A stretch of 64,000 nucleotides of DNA from Nesterenkonia lutea (GCF_014873955.1 NZ_JADBED010000001.1:2728001-2792000); one strand, 5' to 3'. Positions 53,577 through 62,214 are shown, numbered from the stretch's first letter. Translations and numbers: made by a program. Notes: generated from the sequence alone by a model not told the origin.

Positions 53577-55328
53577 GTGACAACCCGGGGCCCGGGCACC
53601 AGGGCGCCGAGTGAGCCTTCGGTGAGCCTTTCGTCCAAGACGCTGCGCACTCGGTACCGTCGCATCCTTCGCTTCGCTGCTCTTCACCTGGTCCAGGTGT
53701 GGTGGTTCGAGCTGATTCTGCCGCGCATCGGTCTGGCCCGATTCGCAGCTTCGGGACGTGCACGACGCATGCGGCGCTTCGCCGAACGCTTCCACGTGCT
53801 TGCCGTCGATCTCGGCGGGCTGATGATCAAGGTCGGTCAGTTCCTGTCGTCCCGCCTGGACGTGCTTCCTCCTGAGATCACCAAAGAGCTGGAAGGACTG
53901 CAGGACGAGGTGAGCCCCGTGGCCTTCTCCGCCATCAGGACCGTGGCGGAGCAGGAACTCGGAGTCTCGCTGGATCACGCATATTCTTCCGTCGACCCGA
54001 ACCCGCTGGCCGCCGCCTCACTGGGCCAGGCGCATCGCGCTGAACCGGGGGCGGAAGACGCTGAGCTGGCGGGCTTCGCCGGGGCAGTCGTGAAGATCCA
54101 GCGCCCAGGCATCGGCGAGATCGTCGACGTCGATCTGGCGGCCCTGCGACGGGTGGGTCGCTGGTTGTCCCATATCCGAGTGGTGAGCAACCGGGTGGAT
54201 GCGCCAGCGCTCGTGGAGGAGTTCGCCGTGACCAGCCTGGAGGAAGTGGATTACCTTCACGAGGCCGCCAACGCTGAACGGTTCACCGCGAACTTCTCTG
54301 GGGACGCGCGGGTCTCTGCTCCGGCTGTGATGTGGGAACGCACCACGCGGCGGGTGCTCACTCTGGAGGACGTCACCGCGATCAAGATCAACGATGTGAA
54401 GAGGCTCAGAGCCGCAGGAATCGACCCCTCCGAGGTCGCCACCCAGTTTGCGAACGTGATGTTCGATCAGATCTTCGTCCATGGGTTCTTCCATGCGGAC
54501 CCGCATCCGGGAAACATCTTCGTCACGCCAGCCTCCCCCGACCAGGCGCTCCTTCCAGGGGTCGCTCAGCGACCCTCCTGGCGCCTGACGTTCATCGATT
54601 TCGGGATGATGGGCGAGATCCCGGATACTCTGCGCGACGGGCTGCGCGGGGTGTTCATCGCCGCGGCCTCTCGCGACGGCAAGAGCCTGGTCGACGGGAT
54701 CCAGCGGGTCGGGGTGCTGCTTCCCTCGGCCGAGACCACCGAACTCGAAGAAGCCATGACGCAGCTCTTCGCCCGATTCGGCGGCATGGGCTTCGCGGAA
54801 CTGAAGGAGGTCGACCCGCGCGAATTCCGGGAGTTCGCGAGAGAGTTCGGCGAGCTGGTCCGTTCGCTGCCGTTCCAGCTGCCCGAGAACTTCCTGCTGA
54901 TGCTGCGCACGGTCTCCCTGATCTCGGGCGTGTGCAGCACCCTGGACCCCCGGTTCAACATCTGGGACGCCGTGGAGCCCTACGCGCAGCAGCTGATCCG
55001 CGACCAGCGCGGGCCGGCGGTCCAGGACGCGGCGCACAAGGCAGCGGACACAGTCGCTGTGGCGCTGCGGCTGCCGGGCCGGCTCTCTGACGTGGCCGAC
55101 CGCATTGAAGACGGGCACATTTCGGTGCGCACCCCGGATCTCGACCGGCGGGTCGCAGCTCTGGAGCGCGTGGGTCGACGGATCATCTCGGCGATCCTGT
55201 TCACCGGGCTGCTGGTCACGGGCACACTGCTGCGAACAGAGGACGGTCTCATCGGTCCCACACTGATGGGGGTCTCCCTCCTTCCGCTGCTGCACGCGGT
55301 CCTGCCGTCGCGGAGAGTGCGGAACTAG
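53577..55328 (+). CDS. ABC1/UbiB/AarF-family atypical kinase
   Basis: The 583-residue protein carries all family motifs: KVGQFLSSRLDVLP (KxGQ), the alanine-rich loop PLAAASLGQAHRAE, VVKIQRPG with the ATP-site Lys, EEVDYLHEAANAERF, FHADPHPGNIF and the metal motif FIDFGMMG. Two membrane segments close the protein (about 535-575). UbiB/Coq8 proteins support quinone biosynthesis as ATPases or kinases. It starts at GTG without a strong ribosome site, downstream of padR. Its TAG stop lies within the target site ACTAGA used by the second IS481. Confidence 0.9.
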   Translation: MTTRGPGTRAPSEPSVSLSSKTLRTRYRRILRFAALHLVQVWWFELILPRIGLARFAASGRARRMRRFAERFHVLAVDLGGLMIKVGQFLSSRLDVLPPEITKELEGLQDEVSPVAFSAIRTVAEQELGVSLDHAYSSVDPNPLAAASLGQAHRAEPGAEDAELAGFAGAVVKIQRPGIGEIVDVDLAALRRVGRWLSHIRVVSNRVDAPALVEEFAVTSLEEVDYLHEAANAERFTANFSGDARVSAPAVMWERTTRRVLTLEDVTAIKINDVKRLRAAGIDPSEVATQFANVMFDQIFVHGFFHADPHPGNIFVTPASPDQALLPGVAQRPSWRLTFIDFGMMGEIPDTLRDGLRGVFIAAASRDGKSLVDGIQRVGVLLPSAETTELEEAMTQLFARFGGMGFAELKEVDPREFREFAREFGELVRSLPFQLPENFLLMLRTVSLISGVCSTLDPRFNIWDAVEPYAQQLIRDQRGPAVQDAAHKAADTVAVALRLPGRLSDVADRIEDGHISVRTPDLDRRVAALERVGRRIISAILFTGLLVTGTLLRTEDGLIGPTLMGVSLLPLLHAVLPSRRVRN

Positions 55329-55329
55329 A

Positions 55330-56432
55330 TGTACTGACCGGGGACGTTGGTTAACTCTGTGTGATCCGCTGATCTGAACCCTGGCACAAAGAGAGCCTCC
55401 TGCGGTGGAGTGGAACTGCCTAAGTATCCGCTCACGCACAGGAGGCTCCCATGTCCCACGCTAACGCTGCTCTGACTCCGCGTCACCGCCTGAAGGTCGC
55501 CCAGCTGGTCATCGATCGAGGCGTCCCGATCTCCGAAGTCGCGGCACGGTTTCAATGCGCCTGGCCGACCGTGAAGCGCTGGGCGGACCGGTACGCAGCC
55601 GGGGAGCCGATGGCCGATCGCTCCAGCCGTCCAGACCGCATGCCGGCAAAGACCCCGCCTGCGGTGACGAAGCGGATCGTGTCGCTGCGGCTTCGTAAGC
55701 GGGTCGGTCCGGTCCAGCTCGCCGCCGCGACCGGGGTCGCTCCCTCGACCGCTCACCGGGTGCTGACTCGGTGCGGGCTGCATCGGCTCGCCCATGTGGA
55801 CCGGGCCACCGGTGAGCCCGTTCGCCGCTACGAACACGCTGCACCCGGGGATCTGCTCCACGTAGATGTCAAGAAGCTCGGCAACATCCCCGACGGCGGC
55901 GGCTGGCGCTTCGTAGGTCGCTCCCAGGGTGGACGGAACCGGGCCGCGACCCTGGGAAAGCCGAAGAATCAGTATCGCAACCCCAAAATGGGGTACGCCT
56001 TCGTGCATACGGTGATCGATGACCACTCCCGGGTGGCCTACGCCGAGGTCCACGATGACGAGACCGCCGCCACGGCCACCGCGGTGCTGAAACGGGCCGT
56101 GACGTGGTTCGCCGAGCGCGGGGTCACCACCCGAAGGGTTCTCTCAGACAACGGTTCGGCCTACGTCTCACACCTGTGGCGAGACACATGTATCGAACTC
56201 GGCATCCGGCACTGCCGGACTCGGCCTCGCCGGCCACAGACCAACGGCAAGATCGAACGATTCCATCGCACCCTGGCTGATGGGTGGGGTTATGCGCGTT
56301 GTTATACCAGCGAGACACAGCGCCGGGATGACCTTGCGGGATGGCTCCACGAATATAATCATCACCGGCCCCACACCGCCTGCGGGAACAAGGCTCCCAT
56401 CACCAGATTGATTAACCTGTCAGGTCAGTACA
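55330..56432 (+). mobile_element. IS481-family insertion sequence, copy 2 (1103 bp)
   Basis: Same length and ends as copy 1 in opposite orientation, flanked by ACTAGA (55324-55329 and 56433-56438). It entered at the stop codon of the ABC1-kinase gene; the duplication restored that stop. Confidence 0.95.
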
Positions 56433-56437
56433 ACTAG
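55451..56437 (+). CDS. IS481-family transposase (copy 2)
   Basis: Same 328-residue transposase as copy 1, with identical catalytic Asp, Asp and Glu regions; only the final residue (Asn) differs because it is encoded by the target ACTAGA, which also provides the TAG stop. The untranslated 120 bp before ATG contains the start region shared by both copies, with AGGAGG just upstream of the ATG. Confidence 0.95.
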   Translation: MSHANAALTPRHRLKVAQLVIDRGVPISEVAARFQCAWPTVKRWADRYAAGEPMADRSSRPDRMPAKTPPAVTKRIVSLRLRKRVGPVQLAAATGVAPSTAHRVLTRCGLHRLAHVDRATGEPVRRYEHAAPGDLLHVDVKKLGNIPDGGGWRFVGRSQGGRNRAATLGKPKNQYRNPKMGYAFVHTVIDDHSRVAYAEVHDDETAATATAVLKRAVTWFAERGVTTRRVLSDNGSAYVSHLWRDTCIELGIRHCRTRPRRPQTNGKIERFHRTLADGWGYARCYTSETQRRDDLAGWLHEYNHHRPHTACGNKAPITRLINLSGQYN

Positions 56438-56634
56438 ACCCCACAGACGGCGAGGCCTCGTGAATGTGACATCCGCTCCCGGCGTCGTCGTGCTTCTCAT
56501 ATGGTTATAGTCCTTCTGGAAACACCATCGAGTGCATGGATCACTCGGGATCATGAGATGAGGACTTAGATGCGCAGCTCCACCGGCGGATCTCCGGTTG
56601 TCTGGCCGATGTCGCCCGGAAGGGGGACGCGCCC

Positions 56635-57576
56635 ATGTTGAGTCCACGGGGCCGAGGTGCCCTCAGTGAAGCCGTCTTGACGGCGATGCGCGCCGGGAAG
56701 ACGTCCCGCCTGGCCGAGGCGCCACAGCCGGACGGCGCCGAGGATGCGCAGCTCGCCTTGTGGGTCCTGTACGAGCAGCACTACCAGGGCTTCGAGGATG
56801 TCGCGGGGGAGTTGGAGTGGGATCCGCACCTGATCACCGTGCGGCGGGGCCTCGAGCAGGAGTTTGAGCGGACTCTGCGGGCCCGGACGCCTGAGGCGCC
56901 GAGTCCGGAGAACTTCGCTGAGAAGTTCTTCTCCTTCGTGGCCGAGCACGACGGGCCTTCGGTGGCGGCCCATGTCCAGCGCAAGGCGACCGAGGATCAG
57001 GTGCGCGAGCTGCTCCGACACCGTTCGATCTACCACCTGAAGGAGTCGGATCACACGACGTGGGTGATCCCCCGTCTGTCCGATCGGGTGAAAGCCGCCG
57101 TCATGGAGCTGCAGTTCGACGAATACGGCGATGGTGACCCCAGTCGTCTCCACGCCCACCTCTTCCGTCGTGGGCTGCAGGACAGCGGCCTGGACTCTGG
57201 CTACGGCGCCTATATCGACGAGGCGCCGCTGGAGGTCCTCGAGGAGAACAACGCGATGTCCCTGTTCGGCCTCAACCGCCGGCTGCGCGCCGCGTCCCTG
57301 GGATTCCTGGCCGCATTCGAGGCGACCAGCTCGGGTCCGTCTCGGCGGATGGCCGGAGGCCTGGAGCGGCTCGGATTCCCGGCGTCCATGATCGGCTACT
57401 ACACCGAGCACGTCGAGGCGGACGCGGTGCACGAACAGCTCGCGGTGCGCACCATCTGCGGAGCCTTGCTGGAGGAGGAGCCGGACCTGCACGACGATGT
57501 CTATTTCGGCGCCTGGACATCTTTGGACCTCGAAGACCGCTACGCGGAGAGGATGCTGAAACAGTGGGCCGCATGA
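56635..57576 (+). CDS. Iron-containing redox enzyme, heme-oxygenase-like fold (PF14518 type)
   Basis: The 313-residue all-helical protein resembles heme-oxygenase-like diiron enzymes. Candidate ligands are in LWVLYEQHYQGFEDV, VMELQFDEYGDGDPSRLHAH (about 160-180) and GYYTEHVEADAVHE (about 262-275), each with Glu/His spacing typical of the fold. Such enzymes include N-oxygenases and fatty-acid decarboxylases; the substrate is unknown. GGAAGGGGG stands before ATG. It overlaps the CDGSH gene by 4 bp. Confidence 0.82.
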   Translation: MLSPRGRGALSEAVLTAMRAGKTSRLAEAPQPDGAEDAQLALWVLYEQHYQGFEDVAGELEWDPHLITVRRGLEQEFERTLRARTPEAPSPENFAEKFFSFVAEHDGPSVAAHVQRKATEDQVRELLRHRSIYHLKESDHTTWVIPRLSDRVKAAVMELQFDEYGDGDPSRLHAHLFRRGLQDSGLDSGYGAYIDEAPLEVLEENNAMSLFGLNRRLRAASLGFLAAFEATSSGPSRRMAGGLERLGFPASMIGYYTEHVEADAVHEQLAVRTICGALLEEEPDLHDDVYFGAWTSLDLEDRYAERMLKQWAA

Positions 57577-57785
57577 ACGAGAATCCAGAGCCTGGCCACC
57601 CCGATGTGATCTTCTGTCCCGGTGGGCCGATGCTGCTTCGCGGTGATCACCTGGTTCAGGACGAGGCTGGCAACGAACATCGGACGACACGCCCGGTCAG
57701 CGCCGTCTGCCGCTGCGGCGGGTCCAAGATCAAACCCTGGTGCGATGGCACGCACAAGGCCATGCACAAGCGCTCCCGCGACTGA
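57573..57785 (+). CDS. CDGSH iron-sulfur domain protein
   Basis: The 70-residue protein has one CDGSH motif, CRCGGSKIKPWCDGTH, with ligands Cys46, Cys48, Cys57 and His61 for a labile [2Fe-2S] cluster. Small bacterial versions are soluble electron or cluster carriers. ATG 57573 overlaps the stop of the preceding iron enzyme gene (ATGA), so the two are made together and the CDGSH protein may be its electron donor or iron source. Confidence 0.92.
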   Translation: MNENPEPGHPDVIFCPGGPMLLRGDHLVQDEAGNEHRTTRPVSAVCRCGGSKIKPWCDGTHKAMHKRSRD

Positions 57786-57796
57786 TCAGTCTGGGA

Positions 57797-58411
57797 TCAG
57801 CGCGTCATCCGCACCAGCACGCCACGTTCGAAGACGCGGGTTTCGACGACCCTGACGGAGCCGGACAGCGCTTCTGCGGCATAGCCCGCGATCGTCTCTG
57901 CCTGTGCGGTGTTCCCGAGCTGGAGGAGCCCGGAACCGCCTGCGGAGAGATGGCGGTCCATGAGGTCCACACAGGTGCGCGCGAGAACGAGCCCGTCGTC
58001 ACCGCCATCGATGGCGAGGATCGGGTCCTCCGGGAACATCGAGGTCTCCGCTGAACGAACCCAGGGCGGATCTGCGACGATCAGGCTGAACCGCTCCTCG
58101 GCTGCCAGTGCGGTGTCGATCCGGCTCAGCCGGAACTCGACCTCGGATCCCAGACCATTGGCGGCGGCATTCTCCTGGGCGAACTGTTCTGCGACCGGGT
58201 TGACGTCCACCATGACGAGGCGACGGTCCGAGTCGCGCATGGCGCCCAGTCCGATGTGCCCGACGCCGGCACAGAGCTCCAGCACCGGGCCCGGCGGCGC
58301 TTCGATGAGCAGCTCAGCCGCCCACGCAGACTGAGCTTCGGTCCATGGCCTCGGCTCGAGCACTCGGTCGTCGAACGAGATGGCGAGCCCGCGAAAGGTC
58401 AGCTGCTTCAT
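57797..58411 (-). CDS. Class I methyltransferase, PrmC/HemK-like
   Basis: The 204-residue enzyme has motif I VLELCAGVGHIGLGAM near 52-67, DVNPVAEQFAQENA and the catalytic-type motif IVADPPWV near 120, related to the NPPY of N5-glutamine and small-domain methyltransferases. ATG 58411 has TAGGAG 4-5 nt upstream. It converges on the CDGSH gene with an 11-bp gap. The target (protein or small molecule) is unknown. Confidence 0.78.
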   Translation of the reverse strand: MKQLTFRGLAISFDDRVLEPRPWTEAQSAWAAELLIEAPPGPVLELCAGVGHIGLGAMRDSDRRLVMVDVNPVAEQFAQENAAANGLGSEVEFRLSRIDTALAAEERFSLIVADPPWVRSAETSMFPEDPILAIDGGDDGLVLARTCVDLMDRHLSAGGSGLLQLGNTAQAETIAGYAAEALSGSVRVVETRVFERGVLVRMTR

Positions 58412-58436
58412 GACTCCTATTGTGTCCCAATCGGGT

Positions 58437-59153
58437 TCATGCGATTTCGAGGCGGAGCGCGAGTCCGTCGAGAAGCACATCGATGCCGAAGTCGAAAGAG
58501 GGCTCCCAGTGGGTTGCCCCGGGAAGGGGAGAGCCGGCCCTGGCGGCTTGTCGAGTGACCAGCTGGGCCAAGGGTGACGTGGGAGTATCCAGGCCTGCCG
58601 CGTGAGCGCTGGCGGCAGCCGTCGCGCTTCCGAGAATGAAGTCAGAAATGGTTGCCGCGGCCTGAGTCTGGGTCTCTGCGGGTGCCCCCGTCGACGCGAG
58701 AGACGTCACTATGCGACGAAAAATTTCCAGGGCGTTGGGGCCCAACAGGGGTCTTGTTGCGGCGAAGCCTGGTGCCCACGGGTGTGATGCGAGAGCGTTG
58801 TGCATCTGGGTGGCCGTCTCAGAGATCTCCTCGCGCCAGGATCCTGGCGTGGCTGAACGCTCGACGGCCGTGCGGAGAATCTCGTCCAGCGACAGATCGA
58901 TCAGGTCCTCGCGGCGCTTGACGTACCAATAGAGGCTCGTGGCGTGTACGCCGAGTTTTCCAGCGACCTTTCGCATCGTCAGGGCGTTGGACCCCTGTTC
59001 ATCCAGGAGCTTGATGCACGCCTGAACGATGGCCGCCTGCGACAGATCGGTCGTGACGCGGCCAGGCTTTACCGGGCGGGCAAAGACGTGGTCGGCCTCA
59101 GCAGTCTCTCCTGCGACCTCATCGCCGGCATCTGAAGAGGGTGAAGCATCCAT
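58437..59153 (-). CDS. TetR-family regulator (TetR_C ligand domain)
   Basis: The 238-residue protein has the helix-turn-helix ALTMRKVAGKLGVHATSLYW, the YW variant typical of tetracycline-repressor-like proteins, then KRREDLIDLSLDEIL and a helical ligand domain. ATG 59153 is set by TACGCT 6 nt upstream. It diverges from the CPBP-ABC module and probably represses it; a perfect CATAC-N3-GTATG site lies between them. Confidence 0.88.
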   Translation of the reverse strand: MDASPSSDAGDEVAGETAEADHVFARPVKPGRVTTDLSQAAIVQACIKLLDEQGSNALTMRKVAGKLGVHATSLYWYVKRREDLIDLSLDEILRTAVERSATPGSWREEISETATQMHNALASHPWAPGFAATRPLLGPNALEIFRRIVTSLASTGAPAETQTQAAATISDFILGSATAAASAHAAGLDTPTSPLAQLVTRQAARAGSPLPGATHWEPSFDFGIDVLLDGLALRLEIA

Positions 59154-59159
59154 CTTCCA

Positions 59160-59165
59160 AGCGTA
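59160..59165 (-). promoter_or_regulatory. Leaderless -10 box (TACGCT) for the TetR gene
   Basis: Reverse-strand TACGCT stands 6 nt before ATG 59153. Confidence 0.55.
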
Positions 59166-59198
59166 CAGCGCTGCATGGATCCTACACTGTTGGAGAAT

Positions 59199-59211
59199 CA
59201 TACGGTGTATG
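59199..59211. promoter_or_regulatory. CATAC-GGT-GTATG operator between tetR and the CPBP gene
   Basis: Exact 5-bp arms around GGT lie 11 bp downstream of a TACACT box (59183-59188) that can serve the rightward promoter; a bound TetR protein would block it. Confidence 0.6.
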
Positions 59212-59224
59212 AGAAGGTTGCCGC

Positions 59225-60463
59225 ATGACAACCACTACGTTCGCCGTCGACCGCTCCGCCACTGCCACGAGTCGGGTGGATCCACTGCGGGGACTCTCGG
59301 GATTCTTCGCCATCACCTTCGCCGTCTCCTGGCTGATCTGGTGGCTCGGCCCACTGGCAGCCCCCGGTTCATCAGCCACCATGCCCCTGGTCATCGCCGG
59401 CAGCTTCGGTCCCGCGATCGCTGCCGTCGTCGTGACGGCCTGCCTCGAGGGTCGTGCTGGGATCAAGTCCCTCTTCGGCAGGTACCTGCCCAAGAGGCAA
59501 GGTGGGATTCGTCCGTTCCTCCTCGGATTGGTGGTCTTCGGGGTTCTGCTGGCCTCTGGTGGCGTGGCACTGCTGGCGGGTGCGTCACTCGAAGTCGAAG
59601 GGCTCCGCGCGGGACTCATCGCACTGCCGGGAAGCATCATCCTGATCGCACTGGTCGGCGGCGGAAACGAGGAGCTGGGATGGAGAGGATTCGCGCTGCC
59701 CCGTCTGCAGGCGGTGATGCCCCCGGTCATCGCGAACATCATGCTCGGAGTCATCTGGGCGGTCTGGCACGCCCCGCTCTGGTCGATGGCGACATCCCAG
59801 TCCGAGATGTCCTTTCCGATCTCCGTGCTCATGGTCGTCGCGATCTCCATCGTTCTGGGATTCATCTTCAACGTCGCCGGCGGAGGACTGCTCGCCGTGG
59901 TCGCAGCGCACACGGCAGTCAATGCAGCGGGTGGGCTCAAGGCCGCAGCGCTCGGGGGCATCAACGAGATTCATGAGCTCTTCGCGATTGCCCTGATCGC
60001 TGTGGCCCTGCTGATCAGCACTCGGGGATGGCTCGGACTTCCCCACCACAGGGCGACTCGCTCGGTTTGGAACCTGCAGCTTGTGAGTTGGATGGTCCTC
60101 GTGATTCTCGGCTCGGCCGGTGCCTGGTTCGCCTGGATGGGCTGGGACCAGAGCTACTGGACCGATCCGGTGACAGAACTGCAGCACGGACCGTACCGGG
60201 CGTGGCAGGTGGTCGGTTGCACGCTGACCCTGGTGGTGATCGCTGTGAGCGCGTCCCGCGGAAGGCACTGGCCGACGGTCTTGCTGTTGCCGCCCGCATT
60301 CACTCTGGCGTGGGTCGGCACCACGGTCAGCCAAGACACCACTGGATTGTGGATGATCGGCGCACTGCTCGTGCTCTGCGGGAGCGCCGCCGCAACGCTG
60401 CTCGTCCTCGCACTTGTCCGCGGAATACCTGCCATGTTGACGCGCCGCCGAAGAGCCGCCTAG
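59225..60463 (+). CDS. CPBP intramembrane protease fused to an uncharacterised four-segment domain
   Basis: Residues 1 to about 270 are a CPBP protease with NEELGWRGFALPRLQ (EExxxR), WAVWHAPLW and HTAVNA (HxxxN). Residues about 285-405 are a separate membrane domain with SAGAWFAWMGWDQSYW, HGPYRAWQVVGC and HWPTVLLLPPAFTLAW, matching the stand-alone protein at 24752-25165. The 412-residue protein thus joins two modules. AGAAGG lies 8 nt before ATG. It leads a module with a DrrAB-type exporter under the divergent TetR gene, suggesting resistance or immunity to a compound. Confidence 0.85.
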   Translation: MTTTTFAVDRSATATSRVDPLRGLSGFFAITFAVSWLIWWLGPLAAPGSSATMPLVIAGSFGPAIAAVVVTACLEGRAGIKSLFGRYLPKRQGGIRPFLLGLVVFGVLLASGGVALLAGASLEVEGLRAGLIALPGSIILIALVGGGNEELGWRGFALPRLQAVMPPVIANIMLGVIWAVWHAPLWSMATSQSEMSFPISVLMVVAISIVLGFIFNVAGGGLLAVVAAHTAVNAAGGLKAAALGGINEIHELFAIALIAVALLISTRGWLGLPHHRATRSVWNLQLVSWMVLVILGSAGAWFAWMGWDQSYWTDPVTELQHGPYRAWQVVGCTLTLVVIAVSASRGRHWPTVLLLPPAFTLAWVGTTVSQDTTGLWMIGALLVLCGSAAATLLVLALVRGIPAMLTRRRRAA

Positions 60464-60558
60464 ACCACGGCGAACCCGCCCAGGGTGAGTGGCCCGCACA
60501 CGATGAAAACCCACGAGTACACCCGACGAGCGTCAACCCAGGACAGGACAGACTCACG

Positions 60559-61395
60559 ATGCAGTCTCGCCATTCATCCGCCGTGCAGAACAACTCATCG
60601 GGGATCTCCGTACAGGGCCTGCACAAGTCCTACGGTGAGCTCCCGGTGCTGCAGGGGGTGAGCTTCGATGTCGCCAGAGGCAGCATTCTGGCTCTGCTGG
60701 GAGCAAACGGCGCGGGCAAGACCACTGTGGTCAAGATCCTCGCCACGCTGCTGAAACCCGATCTCGGAACGGCCACCGTCAACGGCTGCGACGTCATCTC
60801 CCAGGCGGCGCACGTGCGCGGTTCGCTCAGTCTGACCGGACAGTTCGCCGCCATCGACGAGATCCTCACCGGGCGGGAGAATCTGATCCTCGTGGCCAGG
60901 CTGCGGCACCTGGAGAACCCCAGGGCTGTCGCCGACGCACTCTTGGATCGCTTCTCCCTGACGGAAGCCGGCTCGCGGAGGGCCTCGACGTATTCGGGGG
61001 GCATGCGTCGCCGCTTGGACATCGCGATGAGTCTCGTGGGTGAGCCGGCAGTCGTCGTCTTGGATGAGCCGACCACCGGCCTCGATCCGCAGGCGCGCCT
61101 CGAGGTGTGGGAGACCGTGCAGAAACTCGCCCAGGCAGGAACCACCGTGCTGCTCACCACGCAGTATCTGGAGGAGGCCGAACAGATCGCCGATCGGATC
61201 GCCATCCTGCACCGCGGCCGAATCATGGCCACCGGCACTCTGGACGATCTCAAGACGCTGATGCCGCCGGCAACGGTCGAGTACGTCGAGAAACAGCCCA
61301 GTCTCGAGGAGATCTTCCTGTCCATCACAGGAGACGCCACTGACCGCAGCGCCGACACGGACAACCCAGAAGACACCCCAGATTCTGCGACGTGA
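60559..61395 (+). CDS. ABC transporter ATPase, DrrA-like drug resistance type
   Basis: The 278-residue protein has GANGAGKTTVVKILATLLKP (Walker A), YSGGMRRRLDIAMSL (signature), VVVLDEPTTGLDPQ (Walker B) and the DrrA-like end with LEEIFLSITG. ATG 60559 begins the true protein; the open reading further upstream shadows the CPBP gene. It pairs with the permease gene that starts 8 bp downstream. DrrAB systems export anthracyclines and other hydrophobic compounds. Confidence 0.9.
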   Translation: MQSRHSSAVQNNSSGISVQGLHKSYGELPVLQGVSFDVARGSILALLGANGAGKTTVVKILATLLKPDLGTATVNGCDVISQAAHVRGSLSLTGQFAAIDEILTGRENLILVARLRHLENPRAVADALLDRFSLTEAGSRRASTYSGGMRRRLDIAMSLVGEPAVVVLDEPTTGLDPQARLEVWETVQKLAQAGTTVLLTTQYLEEAEQIADRIAILHRGRIMATGTLDDLKTLMPPATVEYVEKQPSLEEIFLSITGDATDRSADTDNPEDTPDSAT

Positions 61396-61403
61396 GGACC
61401 ACC

Positions 61404-62168
61404 ATGACCCCGCATTTCATCAGCGACACCGCCACCCTGACCGGCCGGTCCCTCCGCCATATTCTGCGCAGCCCAGACACGATCATCACGACGGCCCTGA
61501 TGCCGATCGCCTTCCTCCTGTTGTTCGTCTACGTCTTCGGCGGGGCCATCGAGGCTGACGCAGAAGGGCCGTATGTGAACTACCTGCTGCCCGGAATTCT
61601 CTTGATCACGGTAGCTTCAGGGGTTTCCTACACGGCGTTCCGGTTGTTCTTGGACATGAAGGCCGGAATCGTCGAAAGATTCCAGTCGATGCCCATCGCG
61701 CGCTCCTCGGTCATCTGGGCTCACGTGCTGACATCGCTCGCCAGCAACCTGCTCGCTCTGGCCGTGGTGGTCATCGCGGCCCTGGTCATGGGGTTCCGTC
61801 CCAGCGCGGGAGCGGGGGAGTGGTTGGCCGTCGCGGGGATTCTGATGCTCTTCACCCTCGCGCTCACGTGGCTGGCGGTCATTCCTGGGCTGACCGCTCA
61901 ATCGCAGGACGGAGCGGTCGCGATCTCCTACCCCTTGATCCTCCTGCCTTTCATCAGCTCAGCCTTCGTCCCGACCGAAACCATGCCTGGACCAGTCCGT
62001 GCCTTTGCAGAGCACCAGCCAGTGACCTCCATCGTCGACGCAGTGCGTCAACTGTTCGCGGGGCAACCTGTGACGGCCGATCTCTGGGTCGCGCTGGCCT
62101 GGTGCGTCGGCATCCTTCTTATCGCGTATCTCTTGGCGAACGCGATCTACCGGCGCCAGACCAGCTGA
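61404..62168 (+). CDS. ABC-2 type permease, DrrB-like
   Basis: The 254-residue protein has six membrane segments and the ABC-2 features MPIAFLLLFVYVFGGA, LLPGILLITVASGVSY and ERFQSMPIARSSVIW. ATG 61404 has GTGAGG 6 nt upstream; GTG 61392 is an in-frame alternative. It forms the channel for the preceding ATPase. Confidence 0.9.
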   Translation: MTPHFISDTATLTGRSLRHILRSPDTIITTALMPIAFLLLFVYVFGGAIEADAEGPYVNYLLPGILLITVASGVSYTAFRLFLDMKAGIVERFQSMPIARSSVIWAHVLTSLASNLLALAVVVIAALVMGFRPSAGAGEWLAVAGILMLFTLALTWLAVIPGLTAQSQDGAVAISYPLILLPFISSAFVPTETMPGPVRAFAEHQPVTSIVDAVRQLFAGQPVTADLWVALAWCVGILLIAYLLANAIYRRQTS

Positions 62169-62214
62169 ACCTCCCACCGCGCCGGGTTCCGTGGGTGGTC
62201 CGGGTTGGGGTCGC

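Noticed and set aside
51866..56432. Composite transposon made of two inverted IS481 copies carrying padR and the ABC1-kinase gene
   Set aside because: Each copy has its own exact target duplication (CCTAGG, ACTAGA) and the outer flanks do not match, so the copies inserted independently and the segment did not move as a unit.
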